A stretch of DNA of 64,000 nucleotides, taken from positions 45,585 through 109,584 of the forward strand of contig WGLN01000005.1 in NCBI GenBank assembly GCA_016125555.1, given 5' to 3'. A program made the position numbers and the translations under genes. Shown here piece by piece: positions 9,538-18,423 of this stretch. Numbering within the stretch: the first letter of the stretch is position 1; each line of letters starts with the position of its first letter. The notes below the pieces were generated by a model. It ran no database searches. It saw nothing but the letters and a program-made list of their open reading frames with translations, and was not told the origin of the DNA. This stretch comes from Porphyrobacter sp. GTDB lineage: Bacteria > Pseudomonadota > Alphaproteobacteria > Sphingomonadales > Sphingomonadaceae.

Positions 9538-9825
9538 ATGCGGATGTTCTGCTTTCATTGCCGCGACGGCGAGGACGGCGGCCGCCTGCGCGCGGTGCAC
9601 CGCCCGGCCCATCTCGAATTCATCCACGCCAATGCCGAGTATTTCGTGATCGTCGGGCCGCTGAAACGCGCCGACGGGCTGATCATCGGCTCGCTGCTGA
9701 TCGTCAAGGCCGAGGACGAGGCCGCCGCCCGCGCGATCCTGGCCGACGATCCCTATCTCACCGGCGGCGTGTGGCAGGCGATCCGGCTCGACGAGTTCAC
9801 GCCGCTCTTGGGCGACTGGGCCTAG
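9538..9825 (+). CDS. YciI-like protein
   Basis: About 95 residues with the YciI-type ferredoxin-like fold pattern: RPAHLEFIHAN near the front, a GPL segment, then a beta-hairpin (GSLLIVKAEDEAAARAILADDPY) and GVWQAIRLDEFTPLLG at the end. Members are small dimeric proteins of mostly unknown function, sometimes active in chloride or peroxide chemistry. The start could be GTG 9535, ATG 9538 or ATG 9544; ATG 9538 has a G-rich ribosome-binding site 7 bases upstream. It diverges from putA and its end overlaps the LuxR-type gene by 4 bases. Confidence 0.8.
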   Translation: MRMFCFHCRDGEDGGRLRAVHRPAHLEFIHANAEYFVIVGPLKRADGLIIGSLLIVKAEDEAAARAILADDPYLTGGVWQAIRLDEFTPLLGDWA

Positions 9826-10319
9826 GCCGCGGGCAGCCCGATCAATTCCTCGAGGAACAGCGCGATCAGGCCCGACTGCGAATCGATCCCGGCCTTGGCA
9901 TAGACCCGCGCGAGCTGGGCGCGCACCGTCCCCGCCGCCGACCCGCGCAGCCGCGCGATCTCGGCGATGTCGCAGCCCTTAAGCGCGAACAGCGCGACGT
10001 CCGCCTCGGCGGCGGTCAGCTGCCATTCGGCAAACCGCAGCCGGATCAGTTCGGCGAGCGCGCCCTGCGCGACCGCGACCGCCGCGGCATCGCGCCGCGC
10101 ATCGGCGATCAACCCGCGCACCCTGAGCGCGCCGAGCACCACCGCGACCAGCAGCGCGAGCGCCGCCATCGCCTCGACCGCGAGATGCAGGCCGAACCCG
10201 TCGACCAGCACGTCGCCCACCAGGTCGGCGAGGAAGAAGGCGCAGGCCAGCGCCTGCAAGGCGACGAGGATGCTGATCCCCGCCGCCTTGCGTTCGCGCG
10301 TGCGTGCCCGGTCTGTCAT
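9822..10319 (-). CDS. Membrane-tethered LuxR-type HTH protein
   Basis: 165 residues. Two hydrophobic helices (about residues 15-38 and 46-64) are followed by a short linker and a C-terminal LuxR/FixJ-type helix-turn-helix (about residues 96-160: LTAAEADVALFALKGCDIAEIARL, then AGTVRAQLARVYAKAGI). There is no receiver or sensor domain, so the regulator probably sits at the inner membrane with only its DNA-binding domain in the cytosol. It is convergent with the YciI-like gene and 9 bases downstream of the cytochrome b561-like gene, suggesting co-expression with the latter. Targets are unknown. Confidence 0.75.
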   Translation of the reverse strand: MTDRARTRERKAAGISILVALQALACAFFLADLVGDVLVDGFGLHLAVEAMAALALLVAVVLGALRVRGLIADARRDAAAVAVAQGALAELIRLRFAEWQLTAAEADVALFALKGCDIAEIARLRGSAAGTVRAQLARVYAKAGIDSQSGLIALFLEELIGLPAA

Positions 10320-10328
10320 CGCGCCTGA

Positions 10329-10961
10329 CTATCGCCCGATCGGCGCCATCGCCACAAGAACCTGCCGGCCGTTGCGGCGGGTCTCGAAGATCACGCCGGC
10401 GAGGTGGAGCAGGATCAGCAGGTAGAGCAGGTTGGCGGCGGTCTCGTGGATTTCGCCGAGGGGGCCTTCCTCGCCCTCCTCGCCCTCCTCGCCGTCCTCG
10501 CGCTCCCCGCCGTCCTCGCCGCGTTCCCCGGCGTGACCCGGCGCCACCGCGACATGGCGGCCTTCCCCGCGCTCCGCGCCGTCCCAGGGCGGCGGCCCGG
10601 CCATGGCGATCCCGGTGGCGATGATCGTCAGCAGCGTGCCCCAGATGGCATAGACCATCAGCGCGCCGAGCGGGTTGTGCGAGGCGTGGGCGGTCCGCTT
10701 GCCCGCGCGGATTTCGCGCAGGTGCCCGAGCGCCTTGCGCGGGCTGGGCCAGAAGGCGGAAAAGCGCGCCTCGGGTGGGCCAACCAGCCCCCACAACAGG
10801 CGCAGGGCAAGGATCGCGGCGAGCGCATAGCCGACCCAGATGTGCGGTCCCGAGCCCTCCTCGGTGATGACGGCATTGGCGAGGACGGCAATGGCGACCG
10901 ACCAGTGGGTGATCCTCACGATCGGGTCCCAGCGGCGGCGATTGGCGGTTGTTGCGGTCAT
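10329..10961 (-). CDS. Cytochrome b561-family membrane protein with an acidic Glu/Gly-rich loop
   Basis: 210 residues, with four hydrophobic helices and the family's early heme ligand in WDPIVRITHWSVA. The GHIREIRAGK-type segment (here GHLREIRAGKRTAHASHNPLGALMVY) and the last helix with LLYLLILLHLAGVIFE carry further candidate heme His residues. Such proteins move electrons between quinone and a partner cytochrome. Between helices 3 and 4 (about residues 138-165) is a low-complexity acidic run, encoded by a 9-bp DNA repeat (about 10450-10545), which is not a usual family feature. No cytochrome c partner gene is adjacent. It is followed closely by the LuxR-type gene. Confidence 0.8.
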   Translation of the reverse strand: MTATTANRRRWDPIVRITHWSVAIAVLANAVITEEGSGPHIWVGYALAAILALRLLWGLVGPPEARFSAFWPSPRKALGHLREIRAGKRTAHASHNPLGALMVYAIWGTLLTIIATGIAMAGPPPWDGAERGEGRHVAVAPGHAGERGEDGGEREDGEEGEEGEEGPLGEIHETAANLLYLLILLHLAGVIFETRRNGRQVLVAMAPIGR

Positions 10962-11121
10962 GGCAGATCCTTTGCGAAAAGGTGCCAGCGGCCACCGCGA
11001 GGACGAAAGGGGGGGAGGTCACGCGGCCGCCGCTGGCGCTCGGCACATGACAGCGCCGCCTTCGCCGGGCGATTGGCGTTCCGCTTATCCGGGCTCCCGT
11101 AAGCGCCCGCTTACGTCGCGA

Positions 11122-11988
11122 TCAGCCGAACAGCCGCCCGGCGACCGCGTCGAGCCTGGCCATCAGTTCGGGATCATGCTCGTCGGGGCTGGTGATCACC
11201 GCGTCGTCGAGCGCGGTGTCGATGGGGGAGGCCGCGCGCTTCTTGGGCAGCCCCTCGATGAAGTTCCTGACCATCGCCCGGGCCAGCGCGCCATTGGCCT
11301 GCATCTGCTCGATCACCTCGGCGACGTCGACCGCCTCGCCCTCGCGCCAGCAGTCATAATCGGTGACCATGCCGACCAGCGCATAGGGCAGCTCCGCCTC
11401 GCGCGCGAGCTTGGCCTCGGGCATCGCGGTCATCCCGATCACGTCCGCGCCCCACTGGCGGTACATCCGGCTTTCGGCGCGGGTCGAGAATTGCGGGCCT
11501 TCCATCGCCAGATAGGTCGCGCCGACCGCGACCTTGCCCTTGGCCTTGGCGATCGCCTTGGCGGCCATGTCGGACAGGCGCGGGCAGACCGGGTCGGCCA
11601 TCGAGACATGCGTCACGAAGCCGCTGGTGAAGAAGGTGCTGGGCCGCGCCACGGTGCGGTCGATGAACTGCTCCACCACCGCGAAGCGCCCCGGTTCGAG
11701 CTCCTCGCGCAAGCTGCCCACCGCCGAGATCGCGAGGATATCGGTGCACCCGGCGCGCTTCAACGCATCGATGTTGGCGCGCGCATTGAGCTCGCTGGGG
11801 CTCACCGGGTGGCCGCGCCCGTGGCGGGGCAGGAAGCGCACCTTCACGCCCGCCAGCGTCCCGCACAGGATCGCGTCGGACGGATCGCCCCAGGGTGTCT
11901 CGATCGCGATCCATTGCGCATCCTCGATGCCGTCGATGGCATAGAGGCCCGATCCGCCGATGATCCCGATGCACCATTCGCTGGCCAT
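11122..11988 (-). CDS. mtnP: S-methyl-5'-thioadenosine phosphorylase
   Basis: 288 residues, cytosolic. It cleaves methylthioadenosine with phosphate to adenine and methylthioribose-1-phosphate, the first step of methionine salvage. Seen: GIIGGSGLYAIDGIED at the N-terminus, the phosphate-binding RHGRGH, NARANIDALK, and the MTAP-type YLAMEGPQFSTRAES, with VTDYDCW near the base-binding site, which favours methylthioadenosine over guanosine nucleosides. Length fits the family. It lies 34 bases downstream of the glutathione S-transferase gene on the same strand. Confidence 0.93.
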   Translation of the reverse strand: MASEWCIGIIGGSGLYAIDGIEDAQWIAIETPWGDPSDAILCGTLAGVKVRFLPRHGRGHPVSPSELNARANIDALKRAGCTDILAISAVGSLREELEPGRFAVVEQFIDRTVARPSTFFTSGFVTHVSMADPVCPRLSDMAAKAIAKAKGKVAVGATYLAMEGPQFSTRAESRMYRQWGADVIGMTAMPEAKLAREAELPYALVGMVTDYDCWREGEAVDVAEVIEQMQANGALARAMVRNFIEGLPKKRAASPIDTALDDAVITSPDEHDPELMARLDAVAGRLFG

Positions 11989-12022
11989 GCGCCTCGTTTC
12001 CTTGTCCCGTGGGATGAGCGGA

Positions 12023-12727
12023 TTAGGTCAGGTCGAAGCGGGTCGGCAAGGCCTTGCGCACGATTGTTTCCGCAGCCGCATAGGGTCGGGCGATGGCGGG
12101 CAGGTCCTGCATCGCGGCGAAATGCGCCGCCAGAGCAGGCCACTTGTCCAGCGGCGTCTCCGCCACCAGCGAAACCTGCATCAGCACACAGGCCACCGTG
12201 ATGTCGGCGATGGAGAGCGCGTCGCCGGCAAAGAACGCGCGTCCCGCCAGCCGCGCCTCGAGCACGTCGAACACCGGCGGCAGCTGGGTCGCCCAGGTCT
12301 CGCGCGCCTTGTCGAGTCCCGGCTCCTCGCCCTTGGAGATCGCGAAGAAGATCGGGCGGAAGATGCCGAGCCCCCCCGCCATGGCGAGCGCGGTATCGGC
12401 ATATTCCTCGATGAACAGCGCCTCGCCGAGCGCCATCGGGTCTTGGGGATAGAGCGCGGGCGCGGGGTGCTTGCGCTCGATCATCGCGCAGATCGCCGAG
12501 GAATCCGCGATCGTCCCGGCGACCCCCTCTTCAGCCACCGAGCGGTCGCGCAGCACCGGGATGCGCTTCATCGGCGAGATCTCCCGGAACCACGCGGGCG
12601 GATCGAAGACGTTCACCGCCTCCACATCGTAAGGCACGTGCTTGGTGAGGCACACCCCGGCAACCTTGCGCAGGAAGGGCGACAGCGGGCTGCCGTAGAT
12701 CACGAGATCGGGGCGGGGGTCGGTCAT
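12023..12727 (-). CDS. Glutathione S-transferase family protein
   Basis: 234 residues. The thioredoxin-like N-terminal domain contains YGSPLSPFLRKVAG (an SPF/S catalytic-type motif where glutathione binds), the cis-Pro motif KRIPVLRD and the acidic IADSSAICAMIE. The all-helical C-terminal domain has the N-capping motif region FFAGDALSIADITVACVL. The ATG at 12727 is used because AGGAG lies about 10 bases before it; an earlier in-frame start would add 7 residues without family support. Likely cytosolic detoxification; the substrate is unknown. It is divergent from the aldehyde dehydrogenase operon. Confidence 0.88.
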   Translation of the reverse strand: MTDPRPDLVIYGSPLSPFLRKVAGVCLTKHVPYDVEAVNVFDPPAWFREISPMKRIPVLRDRSVAEEGVAGTIADSSAICAMIERKHPAPALYPQDPMALGEALFIEEYADTALAMAGGLGIFRPIFFAISKGEEPGLDKARETWATQLPPVFDVLEARLAGRAFFAGDALSIADITVACVLMQVSLVAETPLDKWPALAAHFAAMQDLPAIARPYAAAETIVRKALPTRFDLT

Positions 12728-12913
12728 GAGGGGGTCTCTCCTGGGCAATGAGCGGCCTCCATAGGCGCCTGGCGGGATAGCGCAATCGTCAGGCGACCGG
12801 CGCGGCGTGCGCGGCTAGGTTTCGTGCCACGCGGGCGATTGCGTTTTGCGATGCAACGCGCCAACCTGCAGGGGAGAGAGACGACTCCCCCTTCGACGAG
12901 AGAGGAACACCCG

Positions 12914-14341
12914 ATGGTCACCCAGTACAAGAACCTCATCAACGGCGAGATGGTCGCCACCGACCGCTGGCTCGACGTGGTCAACCCCGCCACCGAGCAG
13001 GTGATCGGGCAGGTCCCGGCCTGCGGGCAGGACGAGCTCGACAAGGCGGTCGCCGCCGCGCGGCAGGCGTTCAAGACCTGGAAGAACACCCCCATCGAGG
13101 AACGCCGCGCCGCGATCATGGCGATCTCGGGCGCGATCAAGGCCAATGCCGAGGAGCTCTACCGCCTGCTCACCAGCGAACAGGGCAAGCCGCACGATCA
13201 GGCCAAGGGCGAAATCTACGGCGCGGCGGCGATGAGCGCGGCGCAGTCCACGCTCAGCCTCGACGACGAGATCAACGAGGACAGCGACAGCCGCCTGTCG
13301 CGCACCCGCCGCGTGCCGGTGGGCGTTGTCGGCGGGATCGTGCCGTGGAACTTCCCGGTGATGATGGCGATCCAGAAGATCGTGCCCGCGATGCTTTCGG
13401 GCTGCACGATCATCCTCAAGCCCTCGCCCTTCACCCCGCTCACCACGCTGCGCATCGCCGAGCTGATCGCCGACAAGGTGCCGCCGGGCGTGGTCAACAT
13501 CATCACCGGCGAGGACGACCTGGGGCCGATGATCACCCAGCACCCCGACATCGACAAGATCACCTTCACCGGATCGACCGCGACGGGCAAGAAGATCATG
13601 GAGGGCGCGAGCGCCGACTTGAAGCGCATCACGCTGGAACTCGGCGGCAACGACGCCTCGATCGTGCTGCCCGATGCCGATCCCAAGAAGGTCGCCGAGC
13701 AGCTGTTCTGGTCGAGCTTCTCCAACGCCGGGCAGATCTGCGTTGCCGCCAAGCGCGTCTATATCCACGAGGACATCTATGACGAGCTTTCCGCCGCGAT
13801 CGTCGAATATGCCAAGACCGTGAAGGTCGGCGACGGCAGCCAGCAGGGCACCGGCGTCGGCCCGATCCAGAACAAGAAGCAGTATGACCGCGTGCTCGAG
13901 CTGATCGAGGATGCCAAGGCCAACGGCTACAAGTTCCTGCTGGGCGGCAACGTGGACCCCTCGGGCACGGGCTATTTCGTGCCGCTGACCATCCTCGACA
14001 ACCCGCCCGAGGACGCGCGCATCGTGGCCGAGGAACAGTTCGGACCCGTGATGCCGCTGATGAAGTTCTCCTCCGAAGAGGAAGTCATCGCGCGCGCCAA
14101 CAACTCGGAATACGGCCTCGCCGGCGCGGTGTGGACCGGCAATCCGGACAAGGGCGTCGAGATCGCCGAGCAGCTTGAAACCGGCACGGTGTGGATCAAC
14201 GAATATCTCCACCTGTCCCCGTTTGCGCCGTTCGGCGGGCACAAGCAGTCGGGCTTCGGCGCCGAATACGGCAAGGAGGGCCTCAAGGAGTTCACCTATG
14301 CGCAGGTGATCACCGTGAAGAAGGACAACGTTCCCGCCTGA
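12914..14341 (+). CDS. NAD(P)-dependent aldehyde dehydrogenase
   Basis: 475 residues. All superfamily signatures are present: VPWNFPVMM for cofactor binding, FTGSTATGKKI, the general-base Glu in ITLELGGNDAS, and the nucleophilic Cys in SNAGQICVAAKRVYI, with the C-terminal PFGGHKQSGFGAEYG. The ATG at 12914 is chosen over an in-frame start 90 bases earlier because AGAGGAA precedes it and the protein then begins in register with the family. The phosphotransferase gene starts 4 bases downstream, so an operon is likely. The acyl-CoA dehydrogenase context suggests oxidation of an aliphatic aldehyde to an acid; the substrate is inferred. Confidence 0.92.
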   Translation: MVTQYKNLINGEMVATDRWLDVVNPATEQVIGQVPACGQDELDKAVAAARQAFKTWKNTPIEERRAAIMAISGAIKANAEELYRLLTSEQGKPHDQAKGEIYGAAAMSAAQSTLSLDDEINEDSDSRLSRTRRVPVGVVGGIVPWNFPVMMAIQKIVPAMLSGCTIILKPSPFTPLTTLRIAELIADKVPPGVVNIITGEDDLGPMITQHPDIDKITFTGSTATGKKIMEGASADLKRITLELGGNDASIVLPDADPKKVAEQLFWSSFSNAGQICVAAKRVYIHEDIYDELSAAIVEYAKTVKVGDGSQQGTGVGPIQNKKQYDRVLELIEDAKANGYKFLLGGNVDPSGTGYFVPLTILDNPPEDARIVAEEQFGPVMPLMKFSSEEEVIARANNSEYGLAGAVWTGNPDKGVEIAEQLETGTVWINEYLHLSPFAPFGGHKQSGFGAEYGKEGLKEFTYAQVITVKKDNVPA

Positions 14342-14344
14342 TCC

Positions 14345-15691
14345 GTGGGGTTGACGCCTGAAGAGCTGAGCGCCGGGCTGGCGCGGGTGTGCGCCCGCGT
14401 CGGTCTCGGCGCCTTGTCGTTGCAGCCGCAGCGCCTGACGGGCGGGGCAGTGATGGAGAGCTGGCGCTTTTCCGCTGGCGGCTCCGGTTACGTGCTGCGC
14501 CGTGCGCCGAGCCTCGCCTTCATGGAGGGGCGGCCTTATGGGCATTCTACCGAAGCCGCGCTGATCGAGGCGGCCCGCGCCAAGGGCGTGACCGCGCCGG
14601 AAGTGGTGGCGGTGCTGGAGGAGGCGGACGGGCTCGGCTCCGGCTTCGTGATGCGCGCGCTGCCCGGGACGGCGGACCCCAAGGTGATCCTCGGCTGCGA
14701 TGATCCCGACGGGTTGTTGAAGCAAGCGGCGCGTGACCTCGCCCGCATCCACCGCTTGCGGCAGGGCGACGTGCCCGCAGGCGTGCCGGTGATGGACTAC
14801 CGCGCGGCCATCGCCGACCTCAAGGCACAGTTCATGGAAGCGGGCGGCGATCGCCCAATCATCGCGCTCGGGCTGAAGTGGCTGGAGGACAATTGCCCGC
14901 CCGAGGCCGAGCCCGTGCTCAACCATGGCGATTACCGCATGGGCAATCTGCTGGTCGAAGGCTCGCACCTGACCGGCGTGCTCGACTGGGAAATCGCCCA
15001 TTTCGGCGATCGCCACGAGGACCTCGCCTTCGGCTGCATGGCCGTGTGGCGCTTCGCCCGCTATGACCGCCCGGCGTTGGGGCTGGGGAGCATCGCGGAC
15101 TATATCGCCGCCTACGAGGCCGAAGCAGGGGTCAGCATCGACCCCGCGCGTTTCCGCTTCTGGACGATCTACCGCACCGTTTGGTGGGCGCTCGGGTGCC
15201 TCAAGATGGCCGCCCAATGGCGATCGGGCGCGGACCGGATGCTCGAACGCGTGGTGATCTCGCGCCGGACGAGCGAGCAGGAACTCGATCTGCTGCTGCT
15301 GCTGGAGGAGGATGCGCCGGAGGCGGAGCGGGCGCGGCCGCTTGATCCGCTGTTCAAGCCACGACCTGAGTCTGGCGAAGCGACAAGCGCCGAGATTGCC
15401 GAAGCCATTTCCGAATGGCTCGCGACTCTGAAAGATCAGATGCACGGCCATGATCGGTTCCAGCTTGCAGTTGCGCGCAATGCCCTAGGCATCATCGCCC
15501 GCGATGACGCCATCGTTCCCACATTTCTCGATCGTGAGATCGCACAGGATCTTTTGGGCGGCAGCACCGACCTGACCGAACTCGGTTTGCTGGCGGAACT
15601 GAGATTTGACGCACTCGAAAAATGCGCCGTTGATTCCCCCAAATACCCCGCGCTGACCCATGCGCGCAAAAAGTGGACCGGAGAGAACTGA
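14345..15691 (+). CDS. Aminoglycoside-phosphotransferase-like kinase fused to a C-terminal helical (DUF6285-like) domain
   Basis: 448 residues with a GTG start 4 bases after the aldehyde dehydrogenase stop. Residues 1-330 are an APH/choline-kinase fold: LTGGAVMESWRFSAGG (glycine-rich loop), the Brenner motif LNHGDYRMGNLLV and the metal-binding LDWEIAHFGD. The last 100 or so residues (from about 345) are helical and resemble the DUF6285 domain that is often a separate small gene in acyl-CoA dehydrogenase operons. This family accompanies acyl-CoA dehydrogenases and may phosphorylate a hydroxy-acyl intermediate as in ACAD10/11 systems; that role is inference. The stop codon overlaps the next ATG by one base. 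Confidence 0.85.
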   Translation: MGLTPEELSAGLARVCARVGLGALSLQPQRLTGGAVMESWRFSAGGSGYVLRRAPSLAFMEGRPYGHSTEAALIEAARAKGVTAPEVVAVLEEADGLGSGFVMRALPGTADPKVILGCDDPDGLLKQAARDLARIHRLRQGDVPAGVPVMDYRAAIADLKAQFMEAGGDRPIIALGLKWLEDNCPPEAEPVLNHGDYRMGNLLVEGSHLTGVLDWEIAHFGDRHEDLAFGCMAVWRFARYDRPALGLGSIADYIAAYEAEAGVSIDPARFRFWTIYRTVWWALGCLKMAAQWRSGADRMLERVVISRRTSEQELDLLLLLEEDAPEAERARPLDPLFKPRPESGEATSAEIAEAISEWLATLKDQMHGHDRFQLAVARNALGIIARDDAIVPTFLDREIAQDLLGGSTDLTELGLLAELRFDALEKCAVDSPKYPALTHARKKWTGEN

Positions 15692-16977
15692 TGGACTTCG
15701 CCATCCCCGCCGACCTGCAAGCCTATCTCGACGAACTCGACGCCTTCATCGCCGCCGAGATCAAGCCGCTCGAACAACAGGACGACAATATCCGCTTCTT
15801 CGACCACCGCCGCGAACACGCGCGCACCGATTGGGAGCGCGGGGGCTTGCCCCGGCACGAGTGGGAGGAACTGCTCAAGGAAGCCACCCGCCGCGCCGAC
15901 AAGGCGGGCCATTGGCGTTTCTCCGCCCCCAAGCGCTATGGCGGCAAGGACGGCAGCAACCTGTGGATGGCGGTGATCCGCGAGCATTTCGCGCGCAAGG
16001 GCCTCGGGCTGCACAATGACTTGCAGAACGAGCACTCCATCGTCGGCAACTTCCCCTTCGTCGCCATGTTCGACCAGTGGGGGACGGAAGAGCAGAAACA
16101 GGAATTCATCCTCGGCGGGTTTGAACGCACCCGCCGCGTCGCCTTCGGCCTCACCGAGCCGCACCACGGATCGGACGCGACGCACATGGAGACCCGCGCC
16201 GTGCGCGAGACCCGCGACGGCGTGGACGGCTGGCTGATCAACGGCGAGAAGATGTGGATTACGGGCATGCACGTCGCCACCCACTGCGCGATGTTCGCGC
16301 GCACCAGCGGCAAGGCGGGCGATGCCAGCGGGATCACCTGCTTCCTCGTCCCGAACCCCACCGCCGGCCTCGAAATCGAGGAGTGGATGTGGACCTTCAA
16401 CATGCCCACCGACCACCCGCGCCTGTCGGTGACGAATGTCTGGGTGCCGGACTCGGCAATCCTCGGGGTGGAAGGCCGCGGCCTCGCGCTGGCGCAGAGC
16501 TTCGTCCACCAGAACCGCATCCGGCAGGCGGCCAGCAGCTGCGGCGCGGCGCTCTACTGCATTGACGAGAGCGTGAAATACGCGCGGGAAAGGAAGCCCT
16601 TCGGCGAGGAGCTGGCGCGCAATCAGGCGATCCAATTCCCGCTGGTCGAGCTGGCGACACAGGCCGAGATGCTCCGTCTCCTGATCTTCAAGACCGCGTG
16701 GGAAATGGACAACATGCCCCACGAGGCGATCGAAAAGACCATCTCGGACAAGGTCTCGATGTGCAATTACTGGGCGAACCGGCTGGTGTGCGAGGCGGCC
16801 GACCGCGCGATGCAGGTCCACGGCGGCATCGGCTATTCGCGGCACAAGCCCTTCGAGCACATCTACCGCCACCACCGCCGGTATCGCATCACCGAGGGAT
16901 CGGAGGAGATCCAGATGCGCAAGGTGGGGGCGTACCTGTTCGGTTATCTCGGGCCGAAGCGGGGCCAATTCTCCTGA
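15691..16977 (+). CDS. Acyl-CoA dehydrogenase
   Basis: 428 residues, a flavoprotein of fatty-acid or branched-chain acyl-CoA oxidation. Seen: FGLTEPHHGSDATHMET and WLINGEKMWITGMHVATHC in the FAD/substrate middle domain, and the C-terminal MQVHGGIGYSRHKPFEHIY and RITEGSEEIQMRK. The ATG at 15691 shares its A with the TGA of the preceding kinase gene, which argues for translational coupling. Substrate chain length cannot be told. Together with the kinase and aldehyde dehydrogenase it forms a probable three-gene catabolic operon for a hydroxylated or aldehyde-bearing acid. Confidence 0.93.
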   Translation: MDFAIPADLQAYLDELDAFIAAEIKPLEQQDDNIRFFDHRREHARTDWERGGLPRHEWEELLKEATRRADKAGHWRFSAPKRYGGKDGSNLWMAVIREHFARKGLGLHNDLQNEHSIVGNFPFVAMFDQWGTEEQKQEFILGGFERTRRVAFGLTEPHHGSDATHMETRAVRETRDGVDGWLINGEKMWITGMHVATHCAMFARTSGKAGDASGITCFLVPNPTAGLEIEEWMWTFNMPTDHPRLSVTNVWVPDSAILGVEGRGLALAQSFVHQNRIRQAASSCGAALYCIDESVKYARERKPFGEELARNQAIQFPLVELATQAEMLRLLIFKTAWEMDNMPHEAIEKTISDKVSMCNYWANRLVCEAADRAMQVHGGIGYSRHKPFEHIYRHHRRYRITEGSEEIQMRKVGAYLFGYLGPKRGQFS

Positions 16978-16984
16978 CGTACGG

Positions 16985-18286
16985 CTAGCCGAACTCCGGC
17001 TCGGGCACGTGCGTCTCGCCGCGCCGGGCGATGAAATAGAGGACCGTCCCCGCCGCCAGCAATGCGGCCAGAAGGCCGAAGGCGACAGGCGGCGCCTGGA
17101 CGATGGTGAATATCGAGAAGAACAGGGCGACGCCGATCACCGGCCACCAATACCATGCCAGCGACCCGTCGTGCCTTTCGGTCTTGCGCCGCATCAGCCG
17201 GATGAATGCGAGGTAGATGGCCATCACCGCGGCGTTCGACCCGAGCGAGGTGACCGCGGCGAGGAAGATGAAGGCCCCGCTGGCGAGCATGATCCCCACC
17301 ACCAGCGAGAACAGCAGGATTGCGAGGTCGGGCGTCCGCCAGCGCGGCGAAATGCGGGTGATGCTGGCCGGCAGCAGCCCGTGTTCGGCCATGGCATAGA
17401 CCACGCGCGGCCCGGCGATGTAGAAGGCAAGGCTGTTGGTGGCGATCGAGAAGATCGCTGCAAGGCTGATGATCAAGCCGCCGTATTCGCCCATCACCGC
17501 CGCCCCGGCCGCCGCGAGCGGGGTCGCATCGCCGGCGCTTTGCGGCGCGCCCGCGGCCTGATAGGCCCATTGCACCGCCATGTAGAACACGATGATCGTC
17601 GCCAGCGAACACAGCATCGTCACCGGCAGGTCGCGCCGCGGGTTCTTGAGCTCGCCGGCCGAATAGGCCGAGTTGGTGGCGCCGGAGAACGCGAAGTAGA
17701 CGAGCAGCGCCACGCTTTCGAAGGCGCCGAACTGCGGCAGCACGAAATCGTCGGCCACCCCGCCGGTGGCGAAGGCCAACGCGCACAGCACCAGCAGCGG
17801 GGTGAGCTTGAGGAGAGTGCCCAGCACCAGCCCGCCGATGCTGTTCTTCATGCCCGAAATCGTGATCGCGGTCAGGCTCGCCAGCAGCAGCGCGATCGCC
17901 GTGGCGCGGTAGAGCGGCTGGTTGAAGACCGGGAAAATCACCGCGAGGTAGGACACCAGCACGTAAAGCGTCGCCGCGCGTCCGGCCGCCATGGCGATCA
18001 CGATCACCCAGCCGACCTGGAAGCCGACGAAGGGACCGAACGCGGCCTGCGCCCATAATTGCGGCCCGCCGGATTCGCGAAACATGTTGGACAACCGCGC
18101 CGCGATCAGCACGCCCGCTCCAAACAGCAGCCCGAAGATCAGGAACAGCCACGGGGCGAAGGCGCCGACCTCGGCGTAGAGCAGGGCCGGCAGGGCGAAG
18201 ATGCCCGCACCGATCATGCCGTTGACGCTCATCAGCGTCGCGCCCACCGGCCCGACCACCCGCGGCGGTTTCGTTCCTGCTTGCAT
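16985..18286 (-). CDS. APC-family amino-acid permease
   Basis: 433 residues, about 12 hydrophobic helices, inner membrane. The N-terminal VGATLMSVNGMIGAGIFALPALL is the substrate-binding unwound helix 1 of the APC superfamily (G-(S/A/M)-G motif as GAGIF). FSGATNSAYSAGELKNPRRDLP is the helix-6 to loop signature. The ATG at 18286 follows a G-rich ribosome-binding site; an earlier in-frame start would add 30 residues of non-membrane sequence. Substrate unknown. The gene ends 8 bases after the convergent acyl-CoA dehydrogenase and is divergent from the amidohydrolase. Confidence 0.88.
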   Translation of the reverse strand: MQAGTKPPRVVGPVGATLMSVNGMIGAGIFALPALLYAEVGAFAPWLFLIFGLLFGAGVLIAARLSNMFRESGGPQLWAQAAFGPFVGFQVGWVIVIAMAAGRAATLYVLVSYLAVIFPVFNQPLYRATAIALLLASLTAITISGMKNSIGGLVLGTLLKLTPLLVLCALAFATGGVADDFVLPQFGAFESVALLVYFAFSGATNSAYSAGELKNPRRDLPVTMLCSLATIIVFYMAVQWAYQAAGAPQSAGDATPLAAAGAAVMGEYGGLIISLAAIFSIATNSLAFYIAGPRVVYAMAEHGLLPASITRISPRWRTPDLAILLFSLVVGIMLASGAFIFLAAVTSLGSNAAVMAIYLAFIRLMRRKTERHDGSLAWYWWPVIGVALFFSIFTIVQAPPVAFGLLAALLAAGTVLYFIARRGETHVPEPEFG

Positions 18287-18423
18287 GCGCCATCCCCCCG
18301 GCGTGCATCGGAGAGGCGAGTGTGACAGGTATCGCCGCGGAGTCAAATCGACCAACGACATCGCCGCCCCTAGCAATATGCCCGCGTGCCGCTAGTCTCC
18401 CGCGCCGACAGAGGGAGAATTCC

